64,000 nt of DNA from Sphingomonas sp. TREG-RG-20F-R18-01 (GCF_022662475.1 NZ_JAKNQQ010000004.1:124001-188000); one strand, 5' to 3'. Counted from the first letter of the stretch, positions 8,230 through 17,125 are shown. Made by a program: numbers and translations. The notes: generated by a model from the letters alone, not told the origin.

Positions 8230-9267
8230 CTAGAGCAGCGGGCGAGAACCCCGATCGGAATCGGCGGCCAGTGCTCCGTGACCGACATGCCTGCCGGACA
8301 CCGCCCTCAACCATTCCGGGTGAGTCACATCGACGCCGGAGACGTTGACGACTGCTTGCCAAGCAGCTTCCTGACTGGCGCCGTCGAGGAGGTGGGGTTG
8401 GCGTTGCACTTCCATCGGGCCCGAGAACTTCCCCATGGCCGAGGCGAAGAATTGCCCTGAAACGTCGGTGCCGAACGCCGATGCCTGGATGTAACGACCG
8501 GCCGCGATCTCCGGCGCCTGATTCATGCCGGGAATGCGGTTCACGATCGGGATCATCAGATACTTCAGCAACGGGCCAGCGTTTCGCGCGACGTTGGTGG
8601 CGTTCGACGCACCGGGCGACACAGCGTAGACGGCCATGCCGGCGGGTAGCCGGCGCGCCAACGCCTCGGCCCACCACGCGATCATCAGCTTCGCGTCGGC
8701 ATACGCCGTGTTGGGCGCGTATTTTACCTTCGGTCCGCTGCGGATCAGGGCTTCGGCCGCCGCGGTATAGTCGCCGCCATAGTCTTTTGCGGCGAACGCC
8801 GGCAGGTCGGTATAGCTGAACATGGGGACACCCCCGCGGGCAGGCTCCGCGCTGGTGATCACAATCCGCGCGTCAGGGCTCAGCAAATTGGCATTGAGCA
8901 GCCCGACGGCCAGTGCATGGTGGCCGATCAGCGGGGCCTGCGATGCCTCGATACCCTCGGCTGTGATCACCCGCCGCCTGGTCGGGACCAATCCGGCGTT
9001 GAGCAGCAGAAAATCGATCGGCCGGCCGCCTTTGGCGAGATCGGCAAGCGCGGACGTGACGCTGGCGGCCGTGTTCAGATCGAGCGCTAGCGGGCTGAAC
9101 ACTCGTTTGCTGGTCCCCGCCACAAGCTGCGCGGCGGTATCCTTGGCCGCGGCCAGGCTGCGCCCCGTTACGATGACGTCCTGCCATCCCCGCTCAGCGA
9201 GCAAGCGGGCTGCGGCATAACCGAGCCCCGACGTGGCGCCGGTGACGAGAGCGATCGAATGTCTCAT
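8230..9267 (-). CDS. Short-chain dehydrogenase/reductase (SDR)
   Basis: A 345-residue Rossmann protein with the SDR glycine motif TGATSGLG at the N-terminus, LLLNAG, and the catalytic YADAK (YxxxK) around residue 200. It should oxidise or reduce a hydroxyl/carbonyl group with NAD(P). The PGASNAT segment and long C-terminus resemble the retinol-dehydrogenase/protochlorophyllide-reductase-like branch, but the substrate is unknown. I chose the ATG at 9265-9267 with GGAA 6 nt upstream; a GTG four codons earlier is possible. It is divergently transcribed from a TetR regulator 115 bp away, the usual arrangement for repressor and target. Confidence 0.85.
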   Translation of the reverse strand: MRHSIALVTGATSGLGYAAARLLAERGWQDVIVTGRSLAAAKDTAAQLVAGTSKRVFSPLALDLNTAASVTSALADLAKGGRPIDFLLLNAGLVPTRRRVITAEGIEASQAPLIGHHALAVGLLNANLLSPDARIVITSAEPARGGVPMFSYTDLPAFAAKDYGGDYTAAAEALIRSGPKVKYAPNTAYADAKLMIAWWAEALARRLPAGMAVYAVSPGASNATNVARNAGPLLKYLMIPIVNRIPGMNQAPEIAAGRYIQASAFGTDVSGQFFASAMGKFSGPMEVQRQPHLLDGASQEAAWQAVVNVSGVDVTHPEWLRAVSGRHVGHGALAADSDRGSRPLL

Positions 9268-9381
9268 ATTCGGTTCCACGATAAGAGGTAAAGCCAGACG
9301 GCTTTCGGGCCCGCTTGCTATTTATGGACTAGTTCCGTACATATTTGGGTCAAAGGACGTGGTCAAGGATTATTGGACTGA

Positions 9382-10011
9382 ATGCTAACAAATCCGGGCA
9401 GGTCGCGCGGGCGTCCGCGAAACTTCGACGAAAGCGAAGCGCTGAGCAAAGCCACGCAGATCTTCTGGTCGAAAAGCTACGAGGGTGTCGCGATCGACGA
9501 TCTCATCACGGGCATGGGCGTTGGACGGCAGAGCCTGTATACGGTCTTCGGGGACAAGCGGACGCTGTTCCTGCGTGTCCTTCGTTCGTACGCTGAGCGG
9601 AAGGGCGCTGGTGCCGCGAAGGCGCTCTTCTCGCCGCTGGCGCTTCGCGACGCGATCGCCGGTTTCCTGCGGCATGCCGTGGAAGCTGCGACGGAGGAAG
9701 GGTCCGTGCCGGGATGCCTGATGGTGTGCGTCGCGCCGCTCGTGGACGACGCCGAGGTCAGGCAGTTCCTGAAGGACGCCGCCGCTGGTGGACAGGCGCT
9801 GGTGGAACGCCGTCTGAGCGATGGGATCGGTGCGGGCGAAATCCCGCCTGACTTTCCCGTCGCCACGCGCGCGCGGCAGATTCTCGACCTCGCCCGCGGT
9901 CTGACGATGCATGCGCAGATCGGCGCACCGCGCGACGCACTCCGGCAAGATGCCGAGGAAGCTGCCCGCCTGGTGCTCCTGCCACCGCAGATGGTGCGGC
10001 CGGAGGGTTGA
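9382..10011 (+). CDS. TetR-family transcriptional regulator
   Basis: A 209-residue protein with an N-terminal helix-turn-helix: residues about 15-60 contain ALSKATQIFWSKSYEGVAI and VGRQSLYTVFGDKRTLF, the classic TetR recognition helix region. The C-terminal ligand domain includes GCLMVCV and resembles the YxaF/AcrR-like class that guards redox enzymes. It diverges from the SDR gene at 8230-9267, which it probably represses. The intergenic region has two TGGACT-containing stretches (near 9322 and 9374) but no perfect palindrome that I would call an operator. ATG at 9382; no strong ribosome binding site is visible. Confidence 0.85.
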   Translation: MLTNPGRSRGRPRNFDESEALSKATQIFWSKSYEGVAIDDLITGMGVGRQSLYTVFGDKRTLFLRVLRSYAERKGAGAAKALFSPLALRDAIAGFLRHAVEAATEEGSVPGCLMVCVAPLVDDAEVRQFLKDAAAGGQALVERRLSDGIGAGEIPPDFPVATRARQILDLARGLTMHAQIGAPRDALRQDAEEAARLVLLPPQMVRPEG

Positions 10012-10170
10012 CGCGGATTGGCGTGGACGTCGGAGCGGACGCTGGCAGGGTAGGGGGCAGCGTAAGATACCTGCTGGTCGGTCCGTAACTTCGCCAGCCG
10101 GTGAGAACAGCCGTAACGGGCTTCGGCGGCACCGGCGCGCTCGGCAGCCAGTACGGCGTGCCGTCGTCGG

Positions 10171-11076
10171 TCAGACGGTCGGGGCGAGCACGGCTTCGGC
10201 GCGGGTCCAGTCCGTCTTGCCGTAGCGGTCGTTATCAAGTGGCGAGAGCTTGCCGCGCCCGCTCGCCATGTCGCGGACATATTGCATGCCCTGCCACGCC
10301 GGGAACGGCGCATCGGTTTGCGGCGATAGCGCGCGCGCGATCCGGATCAGCGTCGAGAGACGCCGGAGCCCGCCCGCCCGGAACGGCTTCCACGCGCGCC
10401 CCTCGAGCCGCGTCATCAACGCCGCCAGATCGCGCGAAGACATGACGTCACCCGCGATCCGCAGGAAGCGGGGCGCAGCGGGATCGAGCGCCACGTCGGC
10501 GGTATAATCCGCGACATCGTCCTTCGTCGTGAAGTCGAACGGCTGGTCGACGTCACCCCAGTAGAGGATGCGTCGGAAGCGCGGCAGCACGATCGGCGCT
10601 TGGCCGGTCAACAAGTCCGCAAACGCGCCGTTGAGGATCGAGGTCGCATGGATCGGCGCGGCATCGACCCGCGCCATGAAGCGGCGCCGAAGGTCCATGT
10701 TGCGGTTGTCGCCGGGGCGGGTCTTAGCAAAATCGAGCGAGAAGTCGGACGGGACGAAGCGCGGTACGCCCGCCGCGACCGCCGCATCGAGCAGCCTGCC
10801 CTGAAGATCGAGAATGACCGGCTCCAGCCCGTTCAGGACCGAGACGACGCATTCCACGCCGGCGAGCGCATCCGTGAGCGCAGCGTGGTCGGCAAAATCG
10901 ACCGCGACCGGCGTACCGCCGCACGCGCGCACCGCATCCTGCGCCGCGGCGGGCGTACCGTTGCGGACCAGCGCCCGCACCGCCACACCACGCCGGGCCA
11001 GCGCCGACACCACGCGGCCCCCCACGTCGCCCGTGGCACCTGCCAGCGCGATCGTCCGCGGCGCGCTATCGGTCAC
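10171..11076 (-). CDS. NmrA-like NAD(P)-binding protein (atypical SDR)
   Basis: A 301-residue Rossmann protein with the dinucleotide motif LAGATGDVGGRVV at the N-terminus, then ARRGVAVRALVRNG and FVPSDFSLDF, typical of the NmrA/isoflavone-reductase-like atypical SDRs. These act either as reductases or as redox sensors; which applies here is unclear. The start is GTG at 11074-11076, overlapping the TGA of the upstream flavin-oxidase-like gene in a GTGA junction, so the two are translationally coupled. Longer upstream starts lie inside that gene and are rejected. It converges with the TetR gene at 9382-10011. Confidence 0.85.
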   Translation of the reverse strand: MTDSAPRTIALAGATGDVGGRVVSALARRGVAVRALVRNGTPAAAQDAVRACGGTPVAVDFADHAALTDALAGVECVVSVLNGLEPVILDLQGRLLDAAVAAGVPRFVPSDFSLDFAKTRPGDNRNMDLRRRFMARVDAAPIHATSILNGAFADLLTGQAPIVLPRFRRILYWGDVDQPFDFTTKDDVADYTADVALDPAAPRFLRIAGDVMSSRDLAALMTRLEGRAWKPFRAGGLRRLSTLIRIARALSPQTDAPFPAWQGMQYVRDMASGRGKLSPLDNDRYGKTDWTRAEAVLAPTV

Positions 11077-11507
11077 AGCGCGACCTCGCCTTCGTCGCTG
11101 CCGTTCCAATAATGGATGCGGCCGGCCTGCACGCAGATCATCACCACGCCGGGCGTATCGACGCCCTGTTCGAACCACCGGTCGAGATCCTTGGTCCAAT
11201 GGCGCACGAACTGCGCCTTGTCGCGGATCAGCTCGGCGGTACCTTCAACCGCGATGAACAGCGGCGGGCCGCCAAGCAGGCCGGCCGCGCCGGTGAAGGT
11301 CAGCCCGACCTGCGCGTCGTGCGCGATATCGGACACTGTTCGCGCGCTTTCGAACGTGAAGAAGAAGCTGTCCCCGCGATACGCCACTTCGCCATTGTTG
11401 CTCATCGGCCGGCTTGCGACCGCGCCGCCCTCGGTACGGGTGGAAAGCATGCCGAAGTCGATCTTCCCCATCTTTTCGGACAGGTCCTCAAGGGTCATCG
11501 CAGCCAT
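11073..11507 (-). CDS. Pyridoxamine 5'-phosphate oxidase-like (general stress protein 26 type)
   Basis: A 144-residue split-barrel FMN-binding protein. It shows the family pattern MLSTRTEGGAVASRPM, DSFFFTFESARTVSDIAHDAQVGLTF, and LFIAVEGTAELIRDK. This branch (GSP26/YwgB-like) binds flavin or F420 and is usually linked to stress or redox metabolism; it is too short to be PdxH. ATG 11505-11507 is preferred because GGAGG stands 6 nt upstream. It is the first gene of a two-gene operon with the NmrA-like protein and diverges from a TetR regulator, with two abutting palindromes in the 76-bp gap. Confidence 0.8.
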   Translation of the reverse strand: MAAMTLEDLSEKMGKIDFGMLSTRTEGGAVASRPMSNNGEVAYRGDSFFFTFESARTVSDIAHDAQVGLTFTGAAGLLGGPPLFIAVEGTAELIRDKAQFVRHWTKDLDRWFEQGVDTPGVVMICVQAGRIHYWNGSDEGEVAL

Positions 11508-11526
11508 CACCAACCTCCATGTCAGA

Positions 11527-11548
11527 AACTGAACTGTACCGTTCAGTT
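11527..11548. promoter_or_regulatory. Putative TetR operator 1
   Basis: AACTGAAC-TGTACC-GTTCAGTT: perfect 8-bp inverted repeat around a 6-nt spacer. It includes an overlapping alternative palindrome GAACTG..CAGTTC. Located 20 nt before the flavoprotein start and 36 nt before the TetR start, where a repressor would block both promoters. Confidence 0.65.
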
Positions 11549-11567
11549 CCATTCAACGGTCGAATGG
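11549..11567. promoter_or_regulatory. Putative TetR operator 2
   Basis: CCATTC-AACGGTC-GAATGG: perfect 6-bp arms with a 7-nt spacer, directly abutting operator 1 and 17 nt before the TetR start codon. Its sequence differs from operator 1, so it may be a second, weaker site or bind another factor. Confidence 0.5.
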
Positions 11568-11583
11568 ACTATATGGTTGCGGG

Positions 11584-12258
11584 ATGCAAATGCTCAGCAG
11601 TACGAAGCGTGATTCAGCCAAGCGCCGACGGGGGGGGCGACCCTCCGCCGACCAGGCCGGCGACGTCGATCGCCGGATTCTCGACGCCGCCACCGACCTG
11701 TTCCTGCGGCTGGGATATGACGCAACGAGCTGCGATCAGGTCGTGGTCCAGGCCGGGGCGGGGAAGGCAAGTCTCTACGCCCGCTATGCCAACAAGGAGG
11801 AACTGTTCGCGGCGGTGGTGCGGCGGATGGTCGATCATACGCTGGTCCCGTCAGGCGCGGTGCCGTGGGATCTGTCCGTCCAGGATCGGCTGCGCGCCGT
11901 GGGCCATAGCCTGCTCGAACATGCGTTGACCCCCGAGGCGGTCGCGCTGATGCGCGTCGTCGTCACCACCGCACATCGGATGCCCGATCTTGCCCGGTTG
12001 GTGGACCGGATCGGCCGCGATGGCGGTATCGCGTGCGTCGCACAGGCGATTGCCGGGGCAGACGCTGCGCCGGACCGGGTCGCGGAGGCTTCGGACGTTG
12101 CGGGTCGGTTCATCGACATGGTGTTCGTCCCGCACCAGATGCGCGCGCTGATCGGGGACGATCGCGCGCAACTGGATGCGACTGCCGTCCGGCGCATCGA
12201 CGATGCGATCGAGCTGCTCACGCGCGCGGGGTGGCTGGATACAGCCGACGCGTCCTAG
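11584..12258 (+). CDS. TetR-family transcriptional regulator
   Basis: A 224-residue protein with a basic N-terminal arm (STKRDSAKRRRGGRPSADQ) followed by a TetR helix-turn-helix: ILDAATDLFLRLGYDATSCDQV and AGKASLYARYANKEELF. The C-terminal part looks like the TetR_C_7/AefR-like effector domain. Two palindromes lie directly upstream, so it probably represses itself and the divergent flavoprotein/NmrA operon. ATG at 11584; an internal ATG two codons later is also possible. The gap of about 150 bp to the LysR gene contains nothing I can call. Confidence 0.87.
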   Translation: MQMLSSTKRDSAKRRRGGRPSADQAGDVDRRILDAATDLFLRLGYDATSCDQVVVQAGAGKASLYARYANKEELFAAVVRRMVDHTLVPSGAVPWDLSVQDRLRAVGHSLLEHALTPEAVALMRVVVTTAHRMPDLARLVDRIGRDGGIACVAQAIAGADAAPDRVAEASDVAGRFIDMVFVPHQMRALIGDDRAQLDATAVRRIDDAIELLTRAGWLDTADAS

Positions 12259-12409
12259 GCGGCTCGATCCGTCGCCTCCGATTACGACGCTTACGAGGAG
12301 GCTGCCATGTCGTCGGGCCGGAGGCCGCCGGCCACATCACCTTCCCTGTCCGTGCATGAACGGAAGCGGTGCAGGTGCCGAACGCGATCGAGCGATGTTC
12401 GAGGCTGGG

Positions 12410-13321
12410 TCAACTCCATTCCATATCGGGGACCGCCCCAACATGCGCAGCCATTCCCGCAACCAGCGCGTCGAACACGATCCGCATGCGGTGGGTCGAC
12501 TTCAGGTCTTCGTGCATCGCGATCCACACCGGCAGGTGCGCGGTGAACGCTTCGCGGAGCACCGGCACGAGTTCCGGGTCGCGGCGGGCGATGGGATCCT
12601 GCAGCACGCCGATCCCGAACCCGGCCCGCACCGCAGCGATATGGGCAAGCTGGTTGTCGGTGCGCAGTGCGAACGCCGGAAGATCGGGCCAGACGGCATT
12701 GATGGTCCGCAAGGAAGCGGCATCACGGTCGAAACCGATCACGGCGTGGTGCGCGAGGTCTGCCGTGCGCGTGATTGGTCCGGATCGCGCGAGATAGTCA
12801 CGTCGGGCATAGAGCCCCAGGCGGATGCGCCCGACCGATTTGGCAAGCAGCGCCTGCTGCTTGGGCTGCGTCATCCGGATCGCCAGATCGGCGTCGCGGC
12901 GCAGCAGGTCGGAAGAAGCATTGGTCAGCAACAGCTCCAGCGTCAGTCCGGGATGGGCGGTATGCAAGGCGGTCAGGATAGGCGGAAGCACCTCGGCGCC
13001 GATGACCTCGCTCGCACTGATGCGGACGACGCCGGCCGCCACGTCGGTCGGCGCGGAGGCGATGCGGACCAACGCTGCCGCCGCTGCCGCCATCGCCTCG
13101 GCATGGGGCGCCAGCGCTCGCGCGGCTTCGGTCGGTTGTAGTCCGCGCGCGGAGCGCGTGAACAGCCCGCCCGTGCTGAGCGTCGCCTCGAGTTCGGCGA
13201 TATGCCGACCGGCGGTCGGCTGGGTAAGGCCAAGCGCGCGTGCCGCGCTCGACAGGCTGCCTTCGCGCATCACGGCGTCGAAGGTTCGCCACAGTTCCCA
13301 TCCCGGACCGCTCATATCCAT
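12410..13321 (-). CDS. LysR-family transcriptional regulator
   Basis: A 303-residue LysR protein. The N-terminal winged helix (about 8-65) reads LWRTFDAVMREGSLSSAARAL then TQPTAGRHIAELE, a textbook LysR recognition helix; the substrate-binding domain spans about 90-295. It diverges from the epimerase-like gene at 13411 across 89 bp, the standard arrangement in which a LysR regulator activates its neighbour. Two ATGs two codons apart are possible; I used the first, with AGGA 4 nt upstream. The inducer is unknown. Confidence 0.88.
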   Translation of the reverse strand: MDMSGPGWELWRTFDAVMREGSLSSAARALGLTQPTAGRHIAELEATLSTGGLFTRSARGLQPTEAARALAPHAEAMAAAAAALVRIASAPTDVAAGVVRISASEVIGAEVLPPILTALHTAHPGLTLELLLTNASSDLLRRDADLAIRMTQPKQQALLAKSVGRIRLGLYARRDYLARSGPITRTADLAHHAVIGFDRDAASLRTINAVWPDLPAFALRTDNQLAHIAAVRAGFGIGVLQDPIARRDPELVPVLREAFTAHLPVWIAMHEDLKSTHRMRIVFDALVAGMAAHVGAVPDMEWS

Positions 13322-13410
13322 GCAATCCTGTATGGCCGCCCTGCGCTTTTCGCCAATTCTCGTTTACCCGATGTCGGTCCATCTTCCTAGCAGCAGCGAA
13401 GAGGTGCGAC

Positions 13411-14370
13411 ATGACGAAGATATCGAATACGGCGCTGGTGATCGGCGCGACGGGTGGCATTGGCGGCGAGGTCGCGCGTGTCTTGTCCGCCCGCGGCTGG
13501 GACGTGCGGGCGCTGCACCGCGATCCCGCGCATGCCGCGTCGAGCAATCCGGATCTGCACTGGGTTCAGGGCGATGCGATGGACCGGGCGTCGGTCGACC
13601 GGGCCGCCGCTGGCATGGCGGTGATCGTTCACGCGGTGAACCCACCGGGGTATCGCAACTGGTCCGGCCTGGTCCTGCCAATGCTCGACAACAGCCTTGC
13701 CGCCGCGACCAGACACGGCGCGCATGTGGTTCTTCCGGGGACGGTCTACAACTTCGATCCGGATGCCGGCGAGGCGGTCGACGAGTCGGCTGCGCAGCAC
13801 CCGAAGACGCGCAAGGGGCGCATCCGCGTCGAAATGGAACGTCGGCTGGAGCGGGCGGCAGAGCAGGGGGCCAAAGCCCTCATCGTCCGCGCGGGCGATT
13901 TCTACGGGCCGCGCAGTGGGAACAGCTGGCTGGCGCAGGGCATGGTGCCGACGCCCGGGCCGGTGCAACGGGTCTTCAATCCCGCGCGCGCCGGCGTAGG
14001 GCATGCATGGGCCTATCTGCCCGACCTTGCCGAGACCATGGTGCGTCTGCTCGAACGGCGCGACGAACTTGCCGCTTTCGACCGTTTCCATTTCGGCGGC
14101 ACCTGGGTGGACGACAATCGCAGTTTCGCCGAGGCGATCCGTCAGGCGGCGGGTCGGCCAGATGCGCCAATCTACCCTTTTCCCTGGCCAGTGATCCATG
14201 CGCTTGCGCCCTTCAACGAAACGGTGCGCGAGATGCGGGAGATGATCTATCTGTGGCGCCGGCCGCTGCGGCTGATCGATGCAAAGCTGCGGCAATTTCT
14301 GGGTGACGTACCAGGCACACCGCTGGACGAAGCGTTGCGCACCACGCTGGCTGGGCTCGGCCGCGCTTGA
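13411..14370 (+). CDS. NAD-dependent epimerase/dehydratase family protein
   Basis: A 319-residue extended-SDR protein. It has the Rossmann motif VIGATGGIGGEV at residues about 9-20 and an acidic/basic specificity stretch RGWDVRALHRDP. HVVLPGTVYNFDPD replaces the usual catalytic region, and a YxxxK pair is not obvious, so it may be an atypical SDR of the NmrA/YeeZ-like class. The start is ATG 13411 with GAAGAGG upstream. Divergent LysR regulation is likely. It converges with the M3 peptidase gene, the two ends being separated by about 300 bp carrying a long hairpin. Confidence 0.82.
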   Translation: MTKISNTALVIGATGGIGGEVARVLSARGWDVRALHRDPAHAASSNPDLHWVQGDAMDRASVDRAAAGMAVIVHAVNPPGYRNWSGLVLPMLDNSLAAATRHGAHVVLPGTVYNFDPDAGEAVDESAAQHPKTRKGRIRVEMERRLERAAEQGAKALIVRAGDFYGPRSGNSWLAQGMVPTPGPVQRVFNPARAGVGHAWAYLPDLAETMVRLLERRDELAAFDRFHFGGTWVDDNRSFAEAIRQAAGRPDAPIYPFPWPVIHALAPFNETVREMREMIYLWRRPLRLIDAKLRQFLGDVPGTPLDEALRTTLAGLGRA

Positions 14371-14583
14371 CGATGGGCTGCGGCTAGGGGCCTCCGCCTG
14401 ACGGCCGCGTATCTTCGCTGCAGGCGCACGGCGGAACAGGGCGACCGGCGGGCATGACCGCACCGCGATCAGCGAGACGGGCGACGACATGGAATGCGCC
14501 GTTGTGGACGCGGTGGACGCCGATATCGGCTTTTCCTCCACGTCAGTCGGCGCGCGTGGAGGGGATCCGTCTGGACGAGCAAG

Positions 14584-14621
14584 CGGCTTCCGCCACGACC
14601 CGGGGGGCATGGCGGAAGCCG
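14584..14621. terminator. Long hairpin between convergent epimerase and M3 peptidase genes
   Basis: Perfect 12-bp stem CGGCTTCCGCCA / TGGCGGAAGCCG with a 14-nt loop, in the 297-bp gap between convergent genes. Neither side has a T-run, so it may act as a bidirectional 3'-end structure rather than a classical terminator. The rest of the gap (14371-14667) shows nothing else I can support. Confidence 0.45.
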
Positions 14622-14667
14622 GCGCTCGCTAAGAACCCTGCAACGTCGCGATGCTCTACCCGCTCGA

Positions 14668-16533
14668 CTAGCCGATCAACGCCTCGACCTGGTCGAGCGT
14701 GTCCTTGAACGTCGCGACCACCGCGCGGTACGGCACGGGGCTCGCCATGTCGAGACCGGCGCGCTTGAGGATCTCGGTCGGATAATCCGACCCACCGGAC
14801 TTGAGCATCGTCAGGTAAGTGTCGCGCTCCTTCGCCCCGCCGTTCAGGATCGAATGCGCGAAATACGAGGCCGCCGAGACGCAGGTCGCATATTGGTAAA
14901 CGTAGAAGCTGGTGTAGAAGTGCGGAATATACGCCCATTCGGCGGCATAGGCGGGATCGATCGCGACCTTGGGGCCGTGATATCGCTTGAGCAGGTCGAG
15001 ATAGAGCGCGGTGAAGCGCTCGCCCGATAGCCCCTCGCCCGCCTCGGCCTTGTCGTGCACCGCGAGCTCGAACTCGGCGAACATCGTCTGGCGGTAGAAG
15101 GTCCCGCGAATGCTCTCGAGCTGCTGGCCGAGATAGAAGAGTTTCTCCTGCTTGGTCTTGGCCTTGGCGACCATATAGGCCGCGAGCAGCAATTCGTTGC
15201 AGGTCGATGCGATCTCGGCGAGGAAGATCGGGTAATCGGCCTTCTCGTAGACCTGCGTCTTGTTGGCGAGCAGCGTGTGCATCGCATGCCCCCATTCGTG
15301 CGCGAAGGTGGTCATCCCCTCGTAATTCTCACCGAGGTTGAGCAGCAGATAGGGGTGCACGTCGTATGCGCCGGGGTTCATGTACGCGCCCGCTTTCTTG
15401 CCCGGTCGCGGCAGCGGGTCCATCCACTTCTTGGCGGTCGAGGCGCCGAGCAAGGCGACATACTCCGGCCCCAGCGGCTTGACCGCCTCGAGCACCGTCG
15501 TGCGCATTTCGGGGATGGTGACCTTCCGGTCGAGCGACACGATCGGCGGATATATGTCGTAATAGGCCATGTCGGGCAGGCCGAGCATCTTGCGGCGCAC
15601 TTCGAAATAGTGGTGCAACTGCGGCAGGCCGGCATTCGCCTCGGTCACCAGCGTGCGATAGACGCGCTCGGGCACGTTGCGCTCAGATAGCGCGGCAGCG
15701 AGCGACGTCGGATATTTGCGCGCCTTCGCCTGATATATATCGGCCTTCACATGCGCGAGATAGGCAGCGCCGAGCGAGCTTTTGAACTTGCCATATTCCG
15801 CCCAGAACGCATCGAACACCGCCTTGCGATCGGCGCGCACCGGCGCGTCGCGGTTGAGCGTATAGGCTTGGTCGTCGAGCCGAACCGCCTTGCCGGTCGA
15901 CAGCGTGATCGTTGGCCAGGGGATGTCCGACCCGACCAGCAGTTCGCGCACGTCGCCCGGCCCGGCAAACGGCGCGCCGGTACCGGCGAGCAGCACTTCG
16001 CCTTCGGGCGAGAGCGTATGCGGCGCCTGGCGCAGCGTATCAGCGAGATAGACATCGAAACGTGTCGCGAGCGTCGTGTTGGCGGCGAGATAGCCCTCGA
16101 TCTTCGCCTTGCCGAGAGTCAGAATCTCGGGCGACGTCCACGACACCGCCTCGCTCAATGCGGTAAACATGTCGGCGACCTGCGCGAGCTTTTCCTGGTT
16201 CGCCGAGACGCGCAGATCGGCGTCGCTCTTGAGCGCGGCATAGGTCGAGACGCGCGCACTGTCGCGGGCGAGGTCGGACTGCGCGACCAAGGCGGCGGCC
16301 AGCGCGTCGGCTCCGGTGCCAAGCGTGCCCTTGTATTTGGCGAGCGAGGGAATCTTCGTCAGAACGGCCTTGCGCGCGGCATCCCAGCTCGCGTCGTCGG
16401 GATAGATTTCCCGAAGATCCCACGCCGCCACGTCCGCGACGGCGGTCCGGTCCTGTGCCCAGGCGGGGAGCGCGGTAGCGACGGCGGCGAAAGCAGCCGC
16501 GGCAAGAGCGTCGCGGCGTGTCAGGTCGGTCAT
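14668..16533 (-). CDS. pepF: M3-family oligoendopeptidase F, Tat-exported
   Basis: A 621-residue zinc peptidase. The N-terminus carries a twin-arginine signal (TRRDALAAAAFAAVATALPAWA, cut near residue 26), so it is exported folded to the periplasm. The catalytic HEWGH is at about 412-416 in TFAHEWGHAMHT, with the third ligand glutamate in AEIASTCNE about 27 residues later. It cleaves oligopeptides; most PepF proteins are cytosolic, so export points to use of external peptides. The start ATG 16531-16533 follows GGGGGGA; upstream ATGs lack the Tat context. Confidence 0.92.
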   Translation of the reverse strand: MTDLTRRDALAAAAFAAVATALPAWAQDRTAVADVAAWDLREIYPDDASWDAARKAVLTKIPSLAKYKGTLGTGADALAAALVAQSDLARDSARVSTYAALKSDADLRVSANQEKLAQVADMFTALSEAVSWTSPEILTLGKAKIEGYLAANTTLATRFDVYLADTLRQAPHTLSPEGEVLLAGTGAPFAGPGDVRELLVGSDIPWPTITLSTGKAVRLDDQAYTLNRDAPVRADRKAVFDAFWAEYGKFKSSLGAAYLAHVKADIYQAKARKYPTSLAAALSERNVPERVYRTLVTEANAGLPQLHHYFEVRRKMLGLPDMAYYDIYPPIVSLDRKVTIPEMRTTVLEAVKPLGPEYVALLGASTAKKWMDPLPRPGKKAGAYMNPGAYDVHPYLLLNLGENYEGMTTFAHEWGHAMHTLLANKTQVYEKADYPIFLAEIASTCNELLLAAYMVAKAKTKQEKLFYLGQQLESIRGTFYRQTMFAEFELAVHDKAEAGEGLSGERFTALYLDLLKRYHGPKVAIDPAYAAEWAYIPHFYTSFYVYQYATCVSAASYFAHSILNGGAKERDTYLTMLKSGGSDYPTEILKRAGLDMASPVPYRAVVATFKDTLDQVEALIG

Positions 16534-17034
16534 CACGGTCCCCCCGGTAGGTGTGTTGGCGGCATCATGTCGTATCATGCCGCCCGAGGGAAGGCGCTTA
16601 GGATCGCGAGTTGCACACCGTTGCAGAGGGTGTGGCGATGCCGCTCATTCTCGAACGGTCGGGGCATGGTGCCGGTCCACGACCGAGCCTTGTTCGACGA
16701 CCGCGAACTGGAGATGAGCCCGGCAGTCCCACCGACGAGTTGATTACAACCGCGCTCGAGCGGTCGTCGATCGGCAGACGCGCTACAAGACCGATCGTTT
16801 CTAACGCATCGCTTCCGTCAGAAGGCCAGCGGGCTCGGCCAGAAAAAGGCGTTCGGTTCCTGCTATCGAGCTCGCTCAACGAAGGTCCGAGATTGGCGCG
16901 GTATAAATCGCCGAGGCTGGCGAGTTCCGAGGTAAGCGTCCGGCGGCGTTCGGCCTCACGCACACTCGTCATCGGGAAGCGGTTGTGGAAACCGAAGACT
17001 TATTCGGAATTCTTCGTTTCAACTCGGAGGGTAG
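16534..17034. other. Intergenic stretch without a confident gene
   Basis: About 500 bp between the M3 peptidase start and tRNA-Ser. A minus-strand frame at 16598-16972 opens with a helix-like stretch (MTSVREAERRRTLTSELASL) but has no ribosome binding site and turns into low-complexity Arg/Ser/Pro sequence, so it may be the remnant of a decayed gene or chance. The pepF promoter should be here, but I see no clear -35/-10 pair. Confidence 0.4.
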
Positions 17035-17125
17035 TGGCGGAGCGGGAGGGATTCGAACCCTCGATACGCTTTTGACGTATACTCACTTTCCAGGCGAGCG
17101 CCTTCGACCACTCGGCCACCGCTCC
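17035..17125 (-). tRNA. tRNA-Ser (anticodon GGA)
   Basis: A 91-nt tRNA with CCA encoded. The acceptor GGAGCGG pairs with CCGCTCC, the D-arm contains GCCGAGTGG, the anticodon stem-loop is CTCGCCTGGAAAGTGAG with anticodon GGA, there is a long type II variable arm typical of tRNA-Ser, and the T-loop is GGTTCGAATCC. It reads UCC and UCU serine codons. Confidence 0.95.

Noticed and set aside
12307..12546. A plus-strand ORF of 79 codons with AGGAGG before its ATG
   Set aside because: Most of it is antisense to the LysR gene, the translation is Arg/Ser/Pro-rich and lacks any domain; the ribosome-like motif is probably chance.
16598..16972. Minus-strand ORF of 124 codons between pepF and tRNA-Ser
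   Set aside because: Only the first part looks protein-like, no ribosome binding site, low-complexity tail; reported only as a possible remnant.
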